DNA from: Lamellibrachia satsuma
Lineage: Eukaryota; Annelida; Polychaeta; Sabellida; Siboglinidae
Direction of reading: 5' to 3'
Assembly (NCBI GenBank): GCA_033239005.1
Contig: BSQZ01000025.1
Coordinates: 7,673,501-7,737,500, forward strand
Length of the DNA stretch: 64,000 bases
Shown: one piece after another, positions 40,701 to 53,922 of the stretch
Layout of the letters: each line of letters opens with the position of its first letter
Position numbering within the stretch: position 1 is the first letter of the stretch
The notes under the pieces: generated by a model
What the model saw: only the letters and a program-made list of their open reading frames with translations
Databases searched by the model: none
Told to the model about the DNA's origin: nothing
Made by a program: the position numbers and the translations under genes

Positions 40701-40939
40701 AAATTCACCTACGATGGTTTCTGTAGAGAGGGTGGACAATAGTGGAGACGACGACCCGCAACAAGCCTCGTGCTGTGTTGCTGTGTAGGGTTAATAATAG
40801 TTTTCGATCTTATTAAACTTGCATCCAATAAGCGAGTAAACCATTCGATCGCATCCATGTGTTGATGTTCTGGTTTTACCAGGCAAAGTACTTGTTCACA
40901 TATAAAGCAGTGTAACGGCGTTAACTTCGTCATATGTGA

Positions 40940-40941
40940 AG

Positions 40942-40993
<52 letters not shown>

Positions 40994-40996
40994 TGT
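40940..40996. repeat. GTGC microsatellite
   Basis: About 14 GTGC units, continuing into GTGTGGGGGGG. Confidence 0.97.
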
Positions 40997-42289
40997 GGGG
41001 GGGTGTGTTTTGTGCGCGCGATTCCAACGAAGCAGCAAGTAAAGATGTGTAGTTTAATATTACACAAAACTCGAACTCGAGTTAATAAATGGTGCGTAAT
41101 GTTTTGAAACTGTCCCTGTTTACTGTTCTGGGTGTTGCGTGTGCTATCCACGTTTTGTAAAAGCATATTCTATTCGTTCCTCGTTTCATTCCAATTAGCG
41201 CGACGCTAGGAGCAGACGGCTGTCGGAATCCGCCGGTTGCCAAGTACGTAACGAAGTGAATCAGATGCTTCCAGTCGCCTGCTGGGTTCTCACAGTCGGA
41301 GTTTATGGCGTGGGATTGTGTCGTGCGCGTGTACTTGGCGGGGTGTCATTAACTCGCTATGTCCCTTCTTAGGCATGTTTTGTCCACGATGCCGTTTCGA
41401 CATACGTGTGTATGTGCAGGCGCTTGTGGGTATTCTATGATACATCCCCAAAATTGTATCGAGTTGGCTACAACATAATATTGTTGTTGGTTTCGGTAAT
41501 CGGACATGTTTCAACAGTCTCTCAAATAAATAAATTGATATAATGTTATTTCATGGTTACTGCATATTATTGCAAGTTCCATGCATAATGGATGACCTGG
41601 GTCGGTTGACTAGATTGTAAATAGCCCGGCATGCACATCCACTGCCGGATGGCAGTCCGTCGATCGGTAGCAGGGTTCATTTAATCATTGTTGCGTGGAT
41701 CAGTGCAAACATTGTAGTGCAAAGTGTGTAAACATGTTAAACTCGTGTTTATCCGGCTGACATTCAAAACAACTCGTAGTTTTACTGCTTCCGTCCATTT
41801 CCCATCACAATGAATATATCCTAGTGTCGCCCGGTTACAGGGAAAGGACAACTATTGGTTAACTGACATCTCACAGAACGTCTAAATTAACATTGTTATA
41901 TATTTCAGATTAAAACTTGAACTAATGCAAAACTAATTAAAACACTATTCAACAGCTACACGGTGGGTGTTTAGAACATAATTAAAACCATGATACCATC
42001 TACATGACGACATGAATCAGATAGAAATGAAGACACCACAAAATATAATCTTTACCTCAGTCAGCAGTGCTATGTTATTTTCTTCATGGAGATCTGATGG
42101 GTTTGGCTTCATCTCTGGTGGTTGGGACTGGCTTTGTGCAACAACGGGTAATTCTATCTTGGTATAAATATTTGTGTTATTGCTGGAATTGTTGTGAGTT
42201 CGTTTCACTGGACTGAAGAAATTTTTATAAAATTGTTTGGGCTCTAATTTGTGTTTGAGATATTCACTGATCGCGTCAGGTTTTAACTT
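40997..42289. other. Unrecognised region
   Basis: No coding, RNA or mobile-element signal recognised in about 1.3 kb of unique sequence. Confidence 0.4.
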
Positions 42290-42409
42290 CAGCGTCCCGT
42301 AAATAACTTCGGCGTCCCGTAAATAACTTCAGCGTCCCGTAAATAACTTCAGCGTCCCGTAAATAACTTCAGCGTCCCGTAAATAACTTCAGCGTCCCGT
42401 AAATAACTT
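42290..42409. repeat. 20-bp minisatellite
   Basis: Six copies of AACTTCAGCGTCCCGTAAAT, nearly identical. Confidence 0.97.
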
Positions 42410-43162
42410 GAACGTTTTTGCATATTTCGATCTTGTTCAACCCCGAACTGTCTAACTAATGTTTTTCTCCAACTGTTTGTTGACATTTTTTCATATTCTG
42501 AAGATGGATTTTTGCAGATATACGTAACTTTTGGTGATCAAAAAATTGTAGGTTGACGAAGCGTTTTCTTCGGTGTCGTCATTTTTGCATGAGCGTGTCA
42601 CGTGACGGCGTAAAAGGAAGAACGAAATGGTGCGATAATGTTCTCCGAGTGCACGACAAAGTGAGGGGGCGCGAAAGTCCGAAGCGTAAAATATCGATGT
42701 CCGACCCCCCACAAACGAAAGTAATTTCGTCTAATATCCGACATCGATGTTCTGAGATGATCCCTTAACTAGTGAATATCGCTGTACATTGCCTTTAAAC
42801 ACAACGGCGGCATTTCTCCGTCTCGTTCGTCAACCCGCCAATCAATCAACTCGTCGGTCCGTGGAACCCCTACACTCCACAAGAGCCGAGTTAACAATGC
42901 AGGTACGCAGGCGTCCAAACATTGGCACATTCGCTCGGGTCTTGGCCGCCTTTCCTTTCAACGGTCTCTACTTCAGTTGCAGTGAACTCTTCCGTCGAGA
43001 GCACTTGCCGAAAAGTCATTAGTTTCAACGATGTGCGACACATTGCAGGGTGGGGTCAACATTTAATGGAGCGGTCGTCATTATGCGCTTGTGTTACATC
43101 TATTTATCTCGTTTCCGTCAGTTCGTGGTCGACATCTAGTGACCATCTTTCTCCTGTCTGTG
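42410..43162. other. Unrecognised region
   Basis: Unique sequence with scattered CpG and short open frames; none resembles a known protein. Confidence 0.35.
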
Positions 43163-43722
43163 CACTGCCTCTCACTGCCTCGCTCTGCCTCTCACTGCCT
43201 CGCTCTACCTCGCACTGCCTCTCACTGTCTCGCTCTGCCTCTCACTGCCTCGCTCTACCTCGCACTGCCTCTCACTGCCTCGCTCTGCCTCTCACTGCCT
43301 CGCTCTACCTCGCACTGCCTCGCTCTGCCTCGCACTGCCTCTCACTGTCTCGCTCTGCCTCGCACTGCCTCGCTCTGCCTCGCACTGCCTCGCTCTGCCT
43401 CGCACTGCCTCTCACTGTCTCGCTCTGCCTCGCACTGCCTCGCTCTGCCTCGCACTGTCTCTCACTGTCTCGCTCTGCCTCGCATTGCCTCGCTCTGCCT
43501 CGCACTGCCTCTCACTGTCTCGCTGTACCTCGCACTGCCTCGCTCTGCCTCGCACTGCCTCGCTCTGCCTCGCACTGCCTCGCGCTGCCTCGCACTGCCT
43601 CTCACTGTCTCGCTCTGCCTCGCACTGCCTCGCTCTGCCTCGCACTGCCTCTCACTGTCTCGCTCTGCCTCGCACTGCCTCGCTCTGCCTCGCACTGCCT
43701 CTCACTGTCTCGCTCTGCCTTG
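43163..43722. repeat. 10-bp minisatellite (CGCTCTGCCT/CGCACTGCCT)
   Basis: About 56 ten-bp units of three types (CGCTCTGCCT, CGCACTGCCT, CTCACTGTCT), arranged in 50-110 bp higher-order blocks. Open frames on both strands arise from the lack of stop codons in the unit. Confidence 0.97.
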
Positions 43723-43792
43723 CGTAGTTCCGTCCGCTTCTGCTGCGTCGTCGGCTTCACCCGGTCCATCCACCTAGTTCTCGGGAGTCCTC

Positions 43793-44020
43793 TTCTCCTC
43801 GTACCTTCTATCGTCATCGGCATTGTCTCTTCTCCTCGTACCTTCTGTCGTCATCGGCATTGTCTCTTCTCCTCGTACCTTCTATCGTCATCGGCATTGT
43901 CTCTTCCCCTCGTACCTTCTATCGTCATCGGCATTGTATCTTCTCCTCGTACCTTCTATCGTCATCGGCATTGTCTCTTCTCCTCGTACCTTCTATCGTC
44001 ATCGGCATTGTCTCTTCTCT
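43793..44020. repeat. 37-bp minisatellite
   Basis: Six copies with core CCTCGTACCTTCTATCGTCA and TCGGCATTGTCTCTTCT. Separated from the 10-bp array by 70 bp. Confidence 0.97.
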
Positions 44021-44483
44021 AGTCCACATTTCTCCTACTTAAATATGAACTGTCTGTGTGAAAACCTACGTAGCCTTTGATATAGCTGTTATTTAGGCAG
44101 AAGGGTTATATTTTTAAGAAATGTGCAACATTTCGAACATTTGAACTAATAGAACGTAGCACTAGAACTTCCCTAGTTTTGTCTTGTAAATCATCGCAGA
44201 ATGGCAAGATATTTCAGGGACACGTTTGTAAAACAAAATGTTATACTGCCCAACGTAATATTACTAGTAAAGCGTTTATAATTTGTCGGTTCTCTGTCAG
44301 CTCAAATAGATGTGACATATTTCGTCGTTAATTGATCGTGGCCATTCGATTATTCTAAATCGACCACTTTCTCAGCAATCACCCTAAGACGAATTCATAC
44401 TATACATGTGATGAAGCGGTTACGATCGAAAAAGAGTTTCGCAACGAACATCTGTTTAAATTCGTGGTACGATACAACATGGC

Positions 44484-44594
44484 GTACATCATAGTGTTCA
44501 CACGACGTACATCATAGTGTTCACACGACGTACATCATAGTGTTCGCACGACGTACATCATAGTGTTCACGCGACGTACATCATAGTGTTCACA
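44484..44594. repeat. 23-bp minisatellite
   Basis: Five copies of GTACATCATAGTGTTCACAC + GAC. 44021-44483 holds nothing recognisable. Confidence 0.96.
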
Positions 44595-44742
44595 GAGCTC
44601 GTTCTCACACAGGGCCATCAATAAACACAATATTTGACCTACTGATTGTACTAATCCTAACAGTGTGCATGGATATGTTAAAAAATAAAACATGACATAA
44701 TTAAATTTGATGAAGGCGGACACTACATGGATGAAACATTGT

Positions 44743-44832
44743 AGGATTCTAGATAAACCAACTGTTTCCTTATCACTTGCCATCTGGGTTTGTTGCTATG
44801 TGTGGCAATCTTCTTAAATCTTGTTAAATCTA
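44743..44832 (+). mobile_element. Short LINE-C 3'-end copy
   Basis: GATTCTAGATAAACCAACTG, CACTTGCCATCTGGGTTTG and TTCTTAAATCTTGTTAAATC. Same family as 8797, 40630 and the reverse of 50451 and 52132. Confidence 0.7.
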
Positions 44833-44989
44833 ATATCCCAACAAATCGAGAATGAGTGCGTCAGAAATTGCTTGTTCTTTCAAGACAAGTGGTCTTAGAT
44901 GAACTATACAAACATGACATGTTCGTTGTTTTCCACGCTCTTGTAGTAGTCGTACAAAAAGTGTTTTAGCTGTAACATTGCCCACCCAA

Positions 44990-46559
<1,570 letters not shown>

Positions 46560-47060
46560 TCCTTGTGTTGGTAGACATGCCCGCAGTAGACCCGGCGCGT
46601 CAACGACGACGGTGACGACGCAAGCTGCAGCTGTGACTCGAGATCCGTCGCCTAGCAGAGACCCGGGGCAGCGCATCTGGCGCAGGGACATAGCGCGATA
46701 GAGGAGAAGAAGACGGTTCACTTCGAAATGGATCTCGTCGACGTGAACCATGGAGACGTGAACCATGGAGACGTGAACCATGGAGACGACTCCGGCGGCG
46801 ATAGTGAGAACCGGCTGTTCTTTCGTTCGGGCAACGCGCCGCACTACAAGAAGGCTGGCGGCGGCAAATCGGTCCACGTCGAGTTTCTGGATATGCATGA
46901 GCTGGGCAAGCCGGCAGCCGCAGACGCCGCGCGAACACCGGGCCCGAAGGCAGCGACGGGTCACCGCAGCAGCGCGCGCTACCGAGAGCCCCGTATGTCT
47001 CTGCTAGGCAAGCCGCTCAACTATCGCGCCCACTTCCGGGATGCTCGTTCGCGGCGCGCG
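46560..47060 (+). promoter_or_regulatory. CpG-rich segment around KCNQ first exon
   Basis: CG dinucleotides are dense here compared with the AT-rich flanks. The segment ends soon after the N-terminal coding part. This fits a GC-rich first exon and possibly a promoter-proximal region. The function is inferred only from composition and position. Confidence 0.3.
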
Positions 47061-47128
47061 CAGGCCAAGGTCTACAACTTCCTGGAGCGGCCGAAAGACT
47101 GGAGAGCCATATCATACCATCTGCTTAT
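46728..47128 (+). CDS. KCNQ: KCNQ-type potassium channel, first coding exon
   Basis: ATG with a good context (GAAATGG) opens a frame of about 134 codons. The last third reads PRMSLLGKPLNYRAHFRD, RRAQAKVYNFLERPKDWRA and ISYHLL. The (V/I)YNFLERPxxW...YH motif marks the region just before helix S1 in KCNQ (Kv7) voltage-gated K+ channels. The exon stops at GTGAGT (donor 47129-47130) in phase 2, straight after YHLL. As I recall, vertebrate KCNQ1 exon 1 ends at the equivalent point and phase (after YHFA). Kv7 channels are tetrameric plasma-membrane channels controlling excitability. The N-terminus is variable and contains three 15-bp repeats (VNHGD). The remaining exons are outside the window. Confidence 0.8.
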
Positions 47129-47502
47129 GTGAGTGTTCCTTTCTTCGAGTTCTACGAGTGATATTGGTACATGATTCCCATTTATATATGACTCCCGGGG
47201 TTCCATTCGCCATTACGTCACCGACTAATGTCCCAGCTTATATGTGACGACTCCCAACACTTCATAATAACCCACAAACTCCTGCGACGGATGGGGAGGC
47301 CGGGGCTAGTTGCTACAATTTTCAGTTAAAGTAACTTTTTTTGTGTGAAGCATGTTAGATACATTATTTCTGTCAACGTATACATTACATTTATTAATCG
47401 TGTTAGTAACATGTACCATATCAATGATATTCCATATTATAGCTAGGTAGTTATGTGACGTTTCCCTGGCGCCGTCGACTGTAATAACTAGCCCCGTAAG
47501 CA

Positions 47503-47860
47503 GGGCAAGTTGTTACCTCATACAGGACAAGTTGTTACATCATATTGGACACGTTGTTACCTCATACGGGACACGTTGTTACATCATACGGGACACGTTG
47601 TTACCTCATACGGGACACGTTGTTACCTCATACGGGACACGTTGTTACATCATACGGGACATGTTGTTACCTCATACGGGACACGTTGTTACCTCATACG
47701 GGACACGTTGTTACATCATACGGGACACGTTGTTACCTCATACGGGACAAGTTGTTACCTCATACGGGACAAGTTGTTACCTCATACGGGACACGTTGTT
47801 ACCTCATACGGGACACGTTGTTACATCATACGGGACACGTTGTTACATCATACGGGAATA
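47503..47860. repeat. 22-bp minisatellite (CGGGACACGTTGTTACCTCA)
   Basis: About 16 copies of a 22-bp unit, with ACCTCAT/ACATCAT and GACACG/GACAAG variants. The first copies carry the GGGCAAGTTGTTAC motif that reappears inverted at 50.7 kb. Confidence 0.97.
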
Positions 47861-47879
47861 TGTATTGTTATAAAACATT

Positions 47880-48275
47880 CATCCTTATCTGCTAATTTTA
47901 TACACATATACCGTCCTCCTGCAAGCACAACTAAATTTGTTGATGAATTTCTAGATTTCTTTGAAACCACCTTACAATTCCAAGAAAACCTTTACATGTT
48001 TGGAGATTTCAATATCCAACCTTGATTTACTAAGTCTAAACACTAGATCATTCATGGATGTCCTTCAAACATATACATTACATCAACACGTTTCATTTCC
48101 TACACATGTTCATTGTCATTGGCTCGACCTGTTTATTACTAGATCTACTTTCATTAACATCAAGGCAATATTTCCTACTGATGGTTTATCAGACCACCAT
48201 TGTGTCAGTATTGATTTGTGGTTGCAAGCTGGTTCAAGATCTAGAAAAAAATTATCACATTTCGACCAATAAATA
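47880..48275 (+). pseudogene. LINE B endonuclease remnant
   Basis: HIYRPPAS, QENLYMFGDFNIQ in one frame, and SFMDVLQTYTLHQHVSFPTH, WLDLFITR and LSDHHCVSIDL in another. These are the GDFN and SDHH catalytic motifs of AP-type endonucleases. Confidence 0.85.
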
Positions 48276-48322
48276 AAATTAACATAAATACCCTTCATGA
48301 TGATCTAGCAAATTCTGATCTT

Positions 48323-50366
48323 TTGATCAAACCTAAATCTACATTATGCGAGCTTGTTAATCAGTACAATGAAATATTAAGTAAACTCCTGGATAAACAT
48401 GCTCCTAAACAAACCAAAAGTGTACAAGTTCGCCCTCCGTCAGCATGGTCTCATGAAATAATTGTAGCAAAACGTCATCGTCGATATCTTGAAAGAATTT
48501 GGCGACGAACTCGTTCTCCACTTGATCGATCCCGTTATTCTAAACAGCTACATATATGTAATCACATGATGTCAAAAGCAAAGTCTGATTACTATACACA
48601 TTTTATCTCAATAAATTCTGAAAACCCTCGCCAGATGCGGAAATCTGTAAACACAATTCTACTTCGGCAGAAATTAAAAGCACTGCCTGAACATTCTTCA
48701 TTGAATACATTGTGTAGTTCTTTTTCAAAATACTTTACAAATAAGATTGCTCGTATTCGATCAAATTTTTTCATTAATGATAATGACTATGATTTCCCTG
48801 AGCCACCACTTTCTGAAAATACACTACAACTACTAATGAAGTTCTCGTCATTATTAAAAAATATCCTAACAAATCGTGTGATCTTGACCCATTTCCAACA
48901 CTTCTACTAAAAAGCTGTATCGATCAACTCATCTTTCCCATTACTACCGTCATAAACCTTTCAATGCAGAGTAGAGTTGTTCCACGGGATTTCAATGTAA
49001 ATCCACTTATTAAAAAACAAACTTTGTGCAAAAATTACCTAAAGAATTATCGTCCTATCTCCAAGCTCAGTTTTCTGTCAAAAATATTGGAAATACTTGT
49101 TGCTAATCGCCTTCATGAACATATTTACAACCATCACTTATCAAATGATCTACAGTCTGCATATAAACGATTCCACTCTACCGAAACAGCTCAAGATACA
49201 CAATGATATAGTTGATAGCCTGGACAAAGTCGCACCACTCACTTTACTTGATCTCTCAGCTGCTTTCGATACAATTGATCATATAATCCTTTTACAACGC
49301 CTCCATAGATATTTTGGCATTTCTGGCCCAGCTCTTCGGTGGTTCAAATAATATTTTTTCAGACAGATATCAAAGTATTAACATATCTGGCACATTATCT
49401 TGCCCGCAACACCTTCCTTTTGGAGTGCCGCAAGGATCCGTCCTTGGTCCTGTTCTGTTCAGCTTATATACTACATCGCTCAGCCAAGTTATTGCTAATC
49501 ATAATCTCAGTCATCACCTTTATTCTGATGACACACAGGTTTACATATCACTTTCACAATCAAATGCACAAGAATCTGTTTCGACTTTAAATGGTTTTCT
49601 TACTGATATCTTGTTGTGGATGGAATCACGTAAGCTAAAGCTTAATCCAGATAAAACAGACCTTATTATTATTGGCACTAAACAACAACGAAATAGACTC
49701 ATCAGCCATTTTCCAGTTAAACTGATTGGCAGTGATACATTCCCATCAGATACTGTTCGCAATCTTGGTGTTGTCTTTGATAGTGACTTCAACTTTCGCC
49801 AGCATATTTTTTAAGTATGTAAACCCTGTTTCTATCATATTCGTGATCTCCGTCAAATTCGGCTTCACATATCTATATCTACTGCTAAAACAATATCAAT
49901 GCCATTAATTAGTAGCCGCCTTGACTATTGTAATTCACTACTAAATAAAATTGCTAACGAGTACAAAATTGTCCGGCACGTGTGGTTCTCAGGGCACCTC
50001 GGTTTTCACCGTAACTACCACTACTTAAACAGTTACACTGGCTTCCAGTTTCTTATCGAATTGATGTTAAGCTGTCCACTCTTACATATCGCGCTCTATC
50101 TACACAACAACCACCCTACTTGGCTAGTCTCCTGCATCTTTCAAATATCCCTAGGCAGCTAAGATCAGAAATTTCACAACTTATTGTACCTAAAACAAAA
50201 TTTAACTTGGGTAAACGTGCTTTCTCTGTCGCTGCGCCTAGGGTCTGGAATGAACTCCCTATCACTTTGAAAACATCTGAAACTATTGCTATTTTCCGAA
50301 AAAAACTCAGGACATATTTGTTCCAAATTGCATTTCCACCATACATGTTCGGTTGTCCCTCGTTCT
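48323..50366 (+). pseudogene. LINE B linker, reverse transcriptase and C-terminus
   Basis: Linker RHRRYLERIWRRTRSPLDRS. RT motifs KNYRPISKLSFLSKILE, LLDLSAAFDTIDH, FGVPQGSVLGPVLFSLY and YSDDTQ at 49521-49538, then RKLKLNPDKTDLIIIGTKQQ and RLDYCNSLL. The C-terminal block is RAFSVAAPRVWNELPITLKT. The frame changes at about 49200, 49350, 49815 and 50110 prevent function. The motif set is that of the CR1/L2 group. Confidence 0.9.
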
Positions 50367-50450
50367 GATACTGACTTTTGCGCGCCCCTGTTCACGATTA
50401 TGCTTAATGATTATGTTTGTTGCGATTCTGAGGTCAGGGCCGTGCCATTA

Positions 50451-50531
50451 AGATTGAACAAGATTGCCATCCATTGCAATACACCCAGATGGCAAGTGGA
50501 CAAGGAAGCCGTTGGATCATCGAGAGTCAAA
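50451..50531 (-). mobile_element. Short LINE-C 3'-end copy (minus strand)
   Basis: AGATTGCCATCCATTGC, CCCAGATGGCAAGTGGACA, AGGAAGCCGTTGGATCATCG and AGAGTC are the reverse complement of the copies at 8.8, 40.6 and 44.7 kb, and closely match 52132-52217. Confidence 0.7.
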
Positions 50532-50845
50532 CTTCGTCAATATTTGTAAATTTACTTTTTAAACAAATTCAAGTTGCAGCATTTAGAGTACTGGTTATGC
50601 ACCAGTACCATAGGCTTCACATATGAAACGTCGTGATTAAATAAGTTTCCTTCTTTCAGTCATTATCAGTACATAACTAGTTGGCTGAGCCTTCGGTGTG
50701 AGCCGCCCGAGCGTCGTTACAGTTGTAACAACTTGCCCCGATACAATGGTAACAACTTGCCCCAAACACAATTTTTGCATTTGAACGCACGTGAACGATA
50801 ACAAATACTGAAATTATATACTATATAGCATATATGTTTCAAGTT

Positions 50846-51190
50846 TCATTCAATCAATCAATCAATTGACTGGGCCGATCGTAGGGTGCGCGTTTGGAGG
50901 CTTCCACATAGATCTTTCTCCATCTGGGACGGTTGTGGGCAGCATCGCATCATTCCTGTGGCTCCAGATCCGTCCACTCTCGAATGTTGTCCACGTACAT
51001 TTTTTGTGGTCTTCTTCGTTTTCTGCCGCCTTTGACCGTGTCTTGTATATGTCTTTGGCAAGTTGTACGACAAAACCATTGGAGTTTTCGGCGTTTTACT
51101 GTGGCCAAACGAGGTTCTTGTGGTCCTGCGGCTTCAGTGAAGGCTTGCATTACTGATATATTTGTTAAGTGGTCTCTGTAAGAAATTGTC
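50846..51190 (-). mobile_element. LINE D: 3'-terminal fragment
   Basis: On the minus strand: EAAGPQEPRLATVKRRKLQW, DTVKGGRKRRRPQKMYVDNI and REWTDLEPQE, followed after a break by HNRPRWRK, then a (TTGA)n tail at 50849-50865. KLxW...GxxKGGRxRxRxxxxxxDNIxEWT followed by RxxWR is the C-terminal end of a widespread invertebrate LINE. Only about 340 bp are present. Confidence 0.8.
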
Positions 51191-51199
51191 AGGATCCTT

Positions 51200-51775
51200 C
51201 TGAAAGATTTCATCCACGAAACATAAAAAAGTGGCTGCGTGAGATGATATTTTATATAACCTGTACACGTGTGCGCATTGCATATGTTTCCTTGATATAA
51301 GCCTTGTGTTTGATTTCCTATGAGGCCGCACTGATTTAACATCAAACAAATTACCCTTTTGGTTTGTCCACAATCAACCCCTATTTTAAGATAAGACATT
51401 TATGTCAAAATTAATCAGTAATAAAACAGATTCCAAGAAAACGTGACACTTATAAATCTTCCTTCATTTATAACAAGGCCCACTTGAGAGATAAGATTCA
51501 CCTTTCCCTACGGACCACACATTCCGGTTCGCTGGTGCAATGGTAAAAACACTAAAACTTGTACTCAAAAATACGTCGTATCTCACGGTATCGACCACTG
51601 CGTTGAGGCATGAAATTGACATTTTACGACAAAATTTACCGCGATCATGCAGATAGAATTGCTGTGGGTGCGTGAGGCGAGACGAAGTGCCATCACGCAA
51701 TGCGACACTTTATGCAAGTTTTAATACCAGCTGCTTCCGTCAGGGCGGCTAGTGCAAGGTCGACTTTCTTGTGGG
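51200..51775. other. Unrecognised region (KCNQ intron)
   Basis: No coding or repeat feature recognised. Confidence 0.4.
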
Positions 51776-51778
51776 TGA

Positions 51779-52130
51779 CGAAGAGACAGAGAAACGGAGA
51801 GACGGAGTTAGAGACATATGAGAGACGGGGAGACAGAGAGACAGCGAAACGGAGAGATGGAGAGACGGAGAGACGGAGAGACGGAGAGACGGAGAGACGG
51901 AGAGACGGAGAGACGAAGTTAGAGACATATGAGAGACGGAGAGACGGCGAGACGGAGTTACAGACATATGAGAGACGGGGAGACAGAGAGACAGAAAGAC
52001 GGAGATACGGACACACGGAGAGACAGAGAGACGGAGAGACGGAGAGACGTAGTTACATACATATGAAAGATGGGGAGACAGAGAGACGGACAGATGGAGA
52101 GACGGAAAGACGGGAGAGAGGGACTGAGTT
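51779..52130. repeat. 8-bp minisatellite (GAGACGGA)
   Basis: GAGACGGA units with inserted blocks (GTTAGAGACATATGAGAGAC) recurring at about 50-110 bp. It abuts the 3' end of LINE C. Confidence 0.95.
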
Positions 52131-52131
52131 T

Positions 52132-52863
52132 TAACAAGATTTAACAAGATTTGCCATCCAAGCCAAAGGCCCAGATGGCAAGTGGACAAGGAAGCCATTG
52201 GCTTATCGAGAGTCCAACAATGTTCATCTACTTATAACCCGCCCTCCTGAGATATGTGTCAACCTTGTTTTTAAACATATTCACGCTGCTAGCAGTTACA
52301 CAATCTGTAGACAATTTGTTCCATTCATTTATTGTCCTCTGTGAGAACGAGTGCTTCCTGATGTCCAATCTACATTGATCCTTTACTAATTTTACCTCAT
52401 GTCCTCTAGTTCTGCTATCCTTCTTGAGTGAGAAAAACATATTTCTATCAATACCCATTCAATATCTTAAAAACTTCAATTTGATCTCCTCTTAACCTCC
52501 TTGTCTCTAGAGTTGTTAAACCACATTCTTTCAGGCGTTCTTCATAACTAAGGTCTCTCAGTTCTGGAATCATTTTAGTTGCTCTCCTTTGTATGCGTTC
52601 AAGCGTATCTATATCCTTCTTACGATATGGTCTCCATGCTCCATGCTACAGTATTCTAAATGAGGTCTAACTATTGCTTCATAAAGAGGTATAATTAACT
52701 TTTTTCCTTGTATGTTATGTTTCTTCTAATCAATCCAAGAATTTGATTACCCTTTGAAGCTGCAATACCACACTGCTCTGAAACTTTCATATCAGCGCTT
52801 ATTGTAACTCCTAAGTCCTTTTCTTTTACAGTAGTACCCAGAACAGTATCTCCCATTTTATAG
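52132..52863 (-). mobile_element. LINE C: 3' part with RT C-terminus
   Basis: Minus-strand reading, in two frames: CGIAASKGNQILGLIRRN, then IIPLYEAIVRPHLEY, RIQRRATKMIPELRDLSYEE and RLKECGLTTLETRRLRGDQI. It continues IDRNMFFSLKKDSRTRGHE and RKHSFSQRTINEWNKLSTD, ending LRRAGYK at 52228. The 3' UTR then runs through the GCCATCTGGG and AATCTTGTTAAATCTTGTT tail at 52132. It is 5'-truncated at the hairpin described below. Its terminal 70-90 bp occur four more times in the window. Confidence 0.88.
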
Positions 52864-52890
52864 TTTACATTCTATAAAATGGGAGATACT
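52845..52890. repeat. Perfect hairpin at the 5' breakpoint of LINE C
   Basis: Arms AGTATCTCCCATTTTATAG (52845-52863) and its exact reverse complement (52872-52890), 8-bp loop TTTACATT. One arm is LINE sequence; the other is its inverted copy at the truncation point. Confidence 0.93.
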
Positions 52891-53922
52891 TAGACGCTGA
52901 AGGTAGAGCGGTGGCGGTGAATACACGTAAGTAGGTTTAAGTTTGTTCATTGTTCGGTCGGATGGTTGCAACGTTCTTAGCCTGTAGCACTAATAATCTC
53001 CATGTATTCCTGCTCTGGGCTAATAATGTCAGCGAGACTCTTGGACTCCTTCCTTCTCTTACCCACTACACCAGCTCTCCGTCTTCCATCGCCCTTTCCC
53101 TACTTCCTCATCTCCGCACTTTCCTGACTATCTTTCGTTGTTCCAGTTCCCGAAGTAGAGGCAATACAATGAATCACAAACAATAAATCAGACATCTCAA
53201 CGGTGGCTGCAAAAGCTGGAATGTTTGCGCTGATAACGACGTTATTGACCCCATGGGTGACAGAAATCAGGAACAGATTTTAATGCTGACACCCTCGGGT
53301 GCTTTTGGTCAAATGTTGTCTTGTGTCCGTTCCGCTTTGGTCCACCATCGCGATTTATTTACCATAATATAAATCGTGGCTGCACTTGACAATCTACGAT
53401 GGATGAAGTCGACTTTCTCGTGCCATTTCCTGTATTGGGGATAGATTACTGTTACACAACCGGGTCCATGGTATACGAATCAAGTGCTAGTCATTTTGAG
53501 ACGGTATCCCCTTTCAAGGATTTTTGCACCTTGAAAAAATAGGACCCACTTATAGACTACGACATGTCTGATGCGCCCGGGAGAGAAATGCGGCTGTCCA
53601 TATTTACCAATACAACTTGTAGAGTTTTCGAGTTTGAATTTAGCTGGTGAACTTTCATTTTTCATTCCTTGGGTAGTGCAGTCAATTACTACAGCAAATA
53701 CACACCAATATTCACATATTAAAAACCACAAATTATATTATTGTTAGCTGAAAGTACAACAAACGTCAACATCTTCATCGGCGGGAACAGTAAACAAGAA
53801 TCTTGTAGCATTAGTTCTAAGTAAAGCAGATGACAGGTTGGTAATATTTGTGAATTAATGAGCGAAAGGCAAATGTGAAAGGGCCTTCCTTTCGCGTTGA
53901 CGTGGCGCCACTGGACCACGTA
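52891..53922. other. Unrecognised region (KCNQ intron)
   Basis: A short + strand open frame (52950-53186) has no recognisable domain. Nothing else supports a gene. Confidence 0.4.

Larger units (their letters stand above)
47870..50378 (+). mobile_element. LINE B: 5'-truncated L2/CR1-like LINE
   Basis: Begins inside the endonuclease (HIYRPP, GDFNI, SDHHCVSIDL) and continues through linker and RT to a C-terminal RAFSVAAPRVWNELP block. Three or more frame changes. The 5' truncation is typical of LINE insertions. Confidence 0.9.
47302..50763. mobile_element. Possible DNA-transposon ends (GGGGCAAGTTGTTAC inverted) around LINE B
   Basis: GGGGCTAGTTGCTAC (47302-47316) and GGGCAAGTTGTTAC (47503-47516) on the left face GTAACAACTTGCCCC (50725-50739 and 50749-50763) on the right in inverted orientation. 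The left motif runs into the 22-bp array. This may be a non-autonomous DNA transposon with tandem terminal repeats into which LINE B inserted. No transposase and no clear target duplication were found. Confidence 0.35.

Noticed and set aside
42922..44022. Ser/Leu/Ala-rich ORF of 366 codons
   Set aside because: It spans two unrelated minisatellites (10-bp and 37-bp) and has no domain; it is open because the units lack stops.
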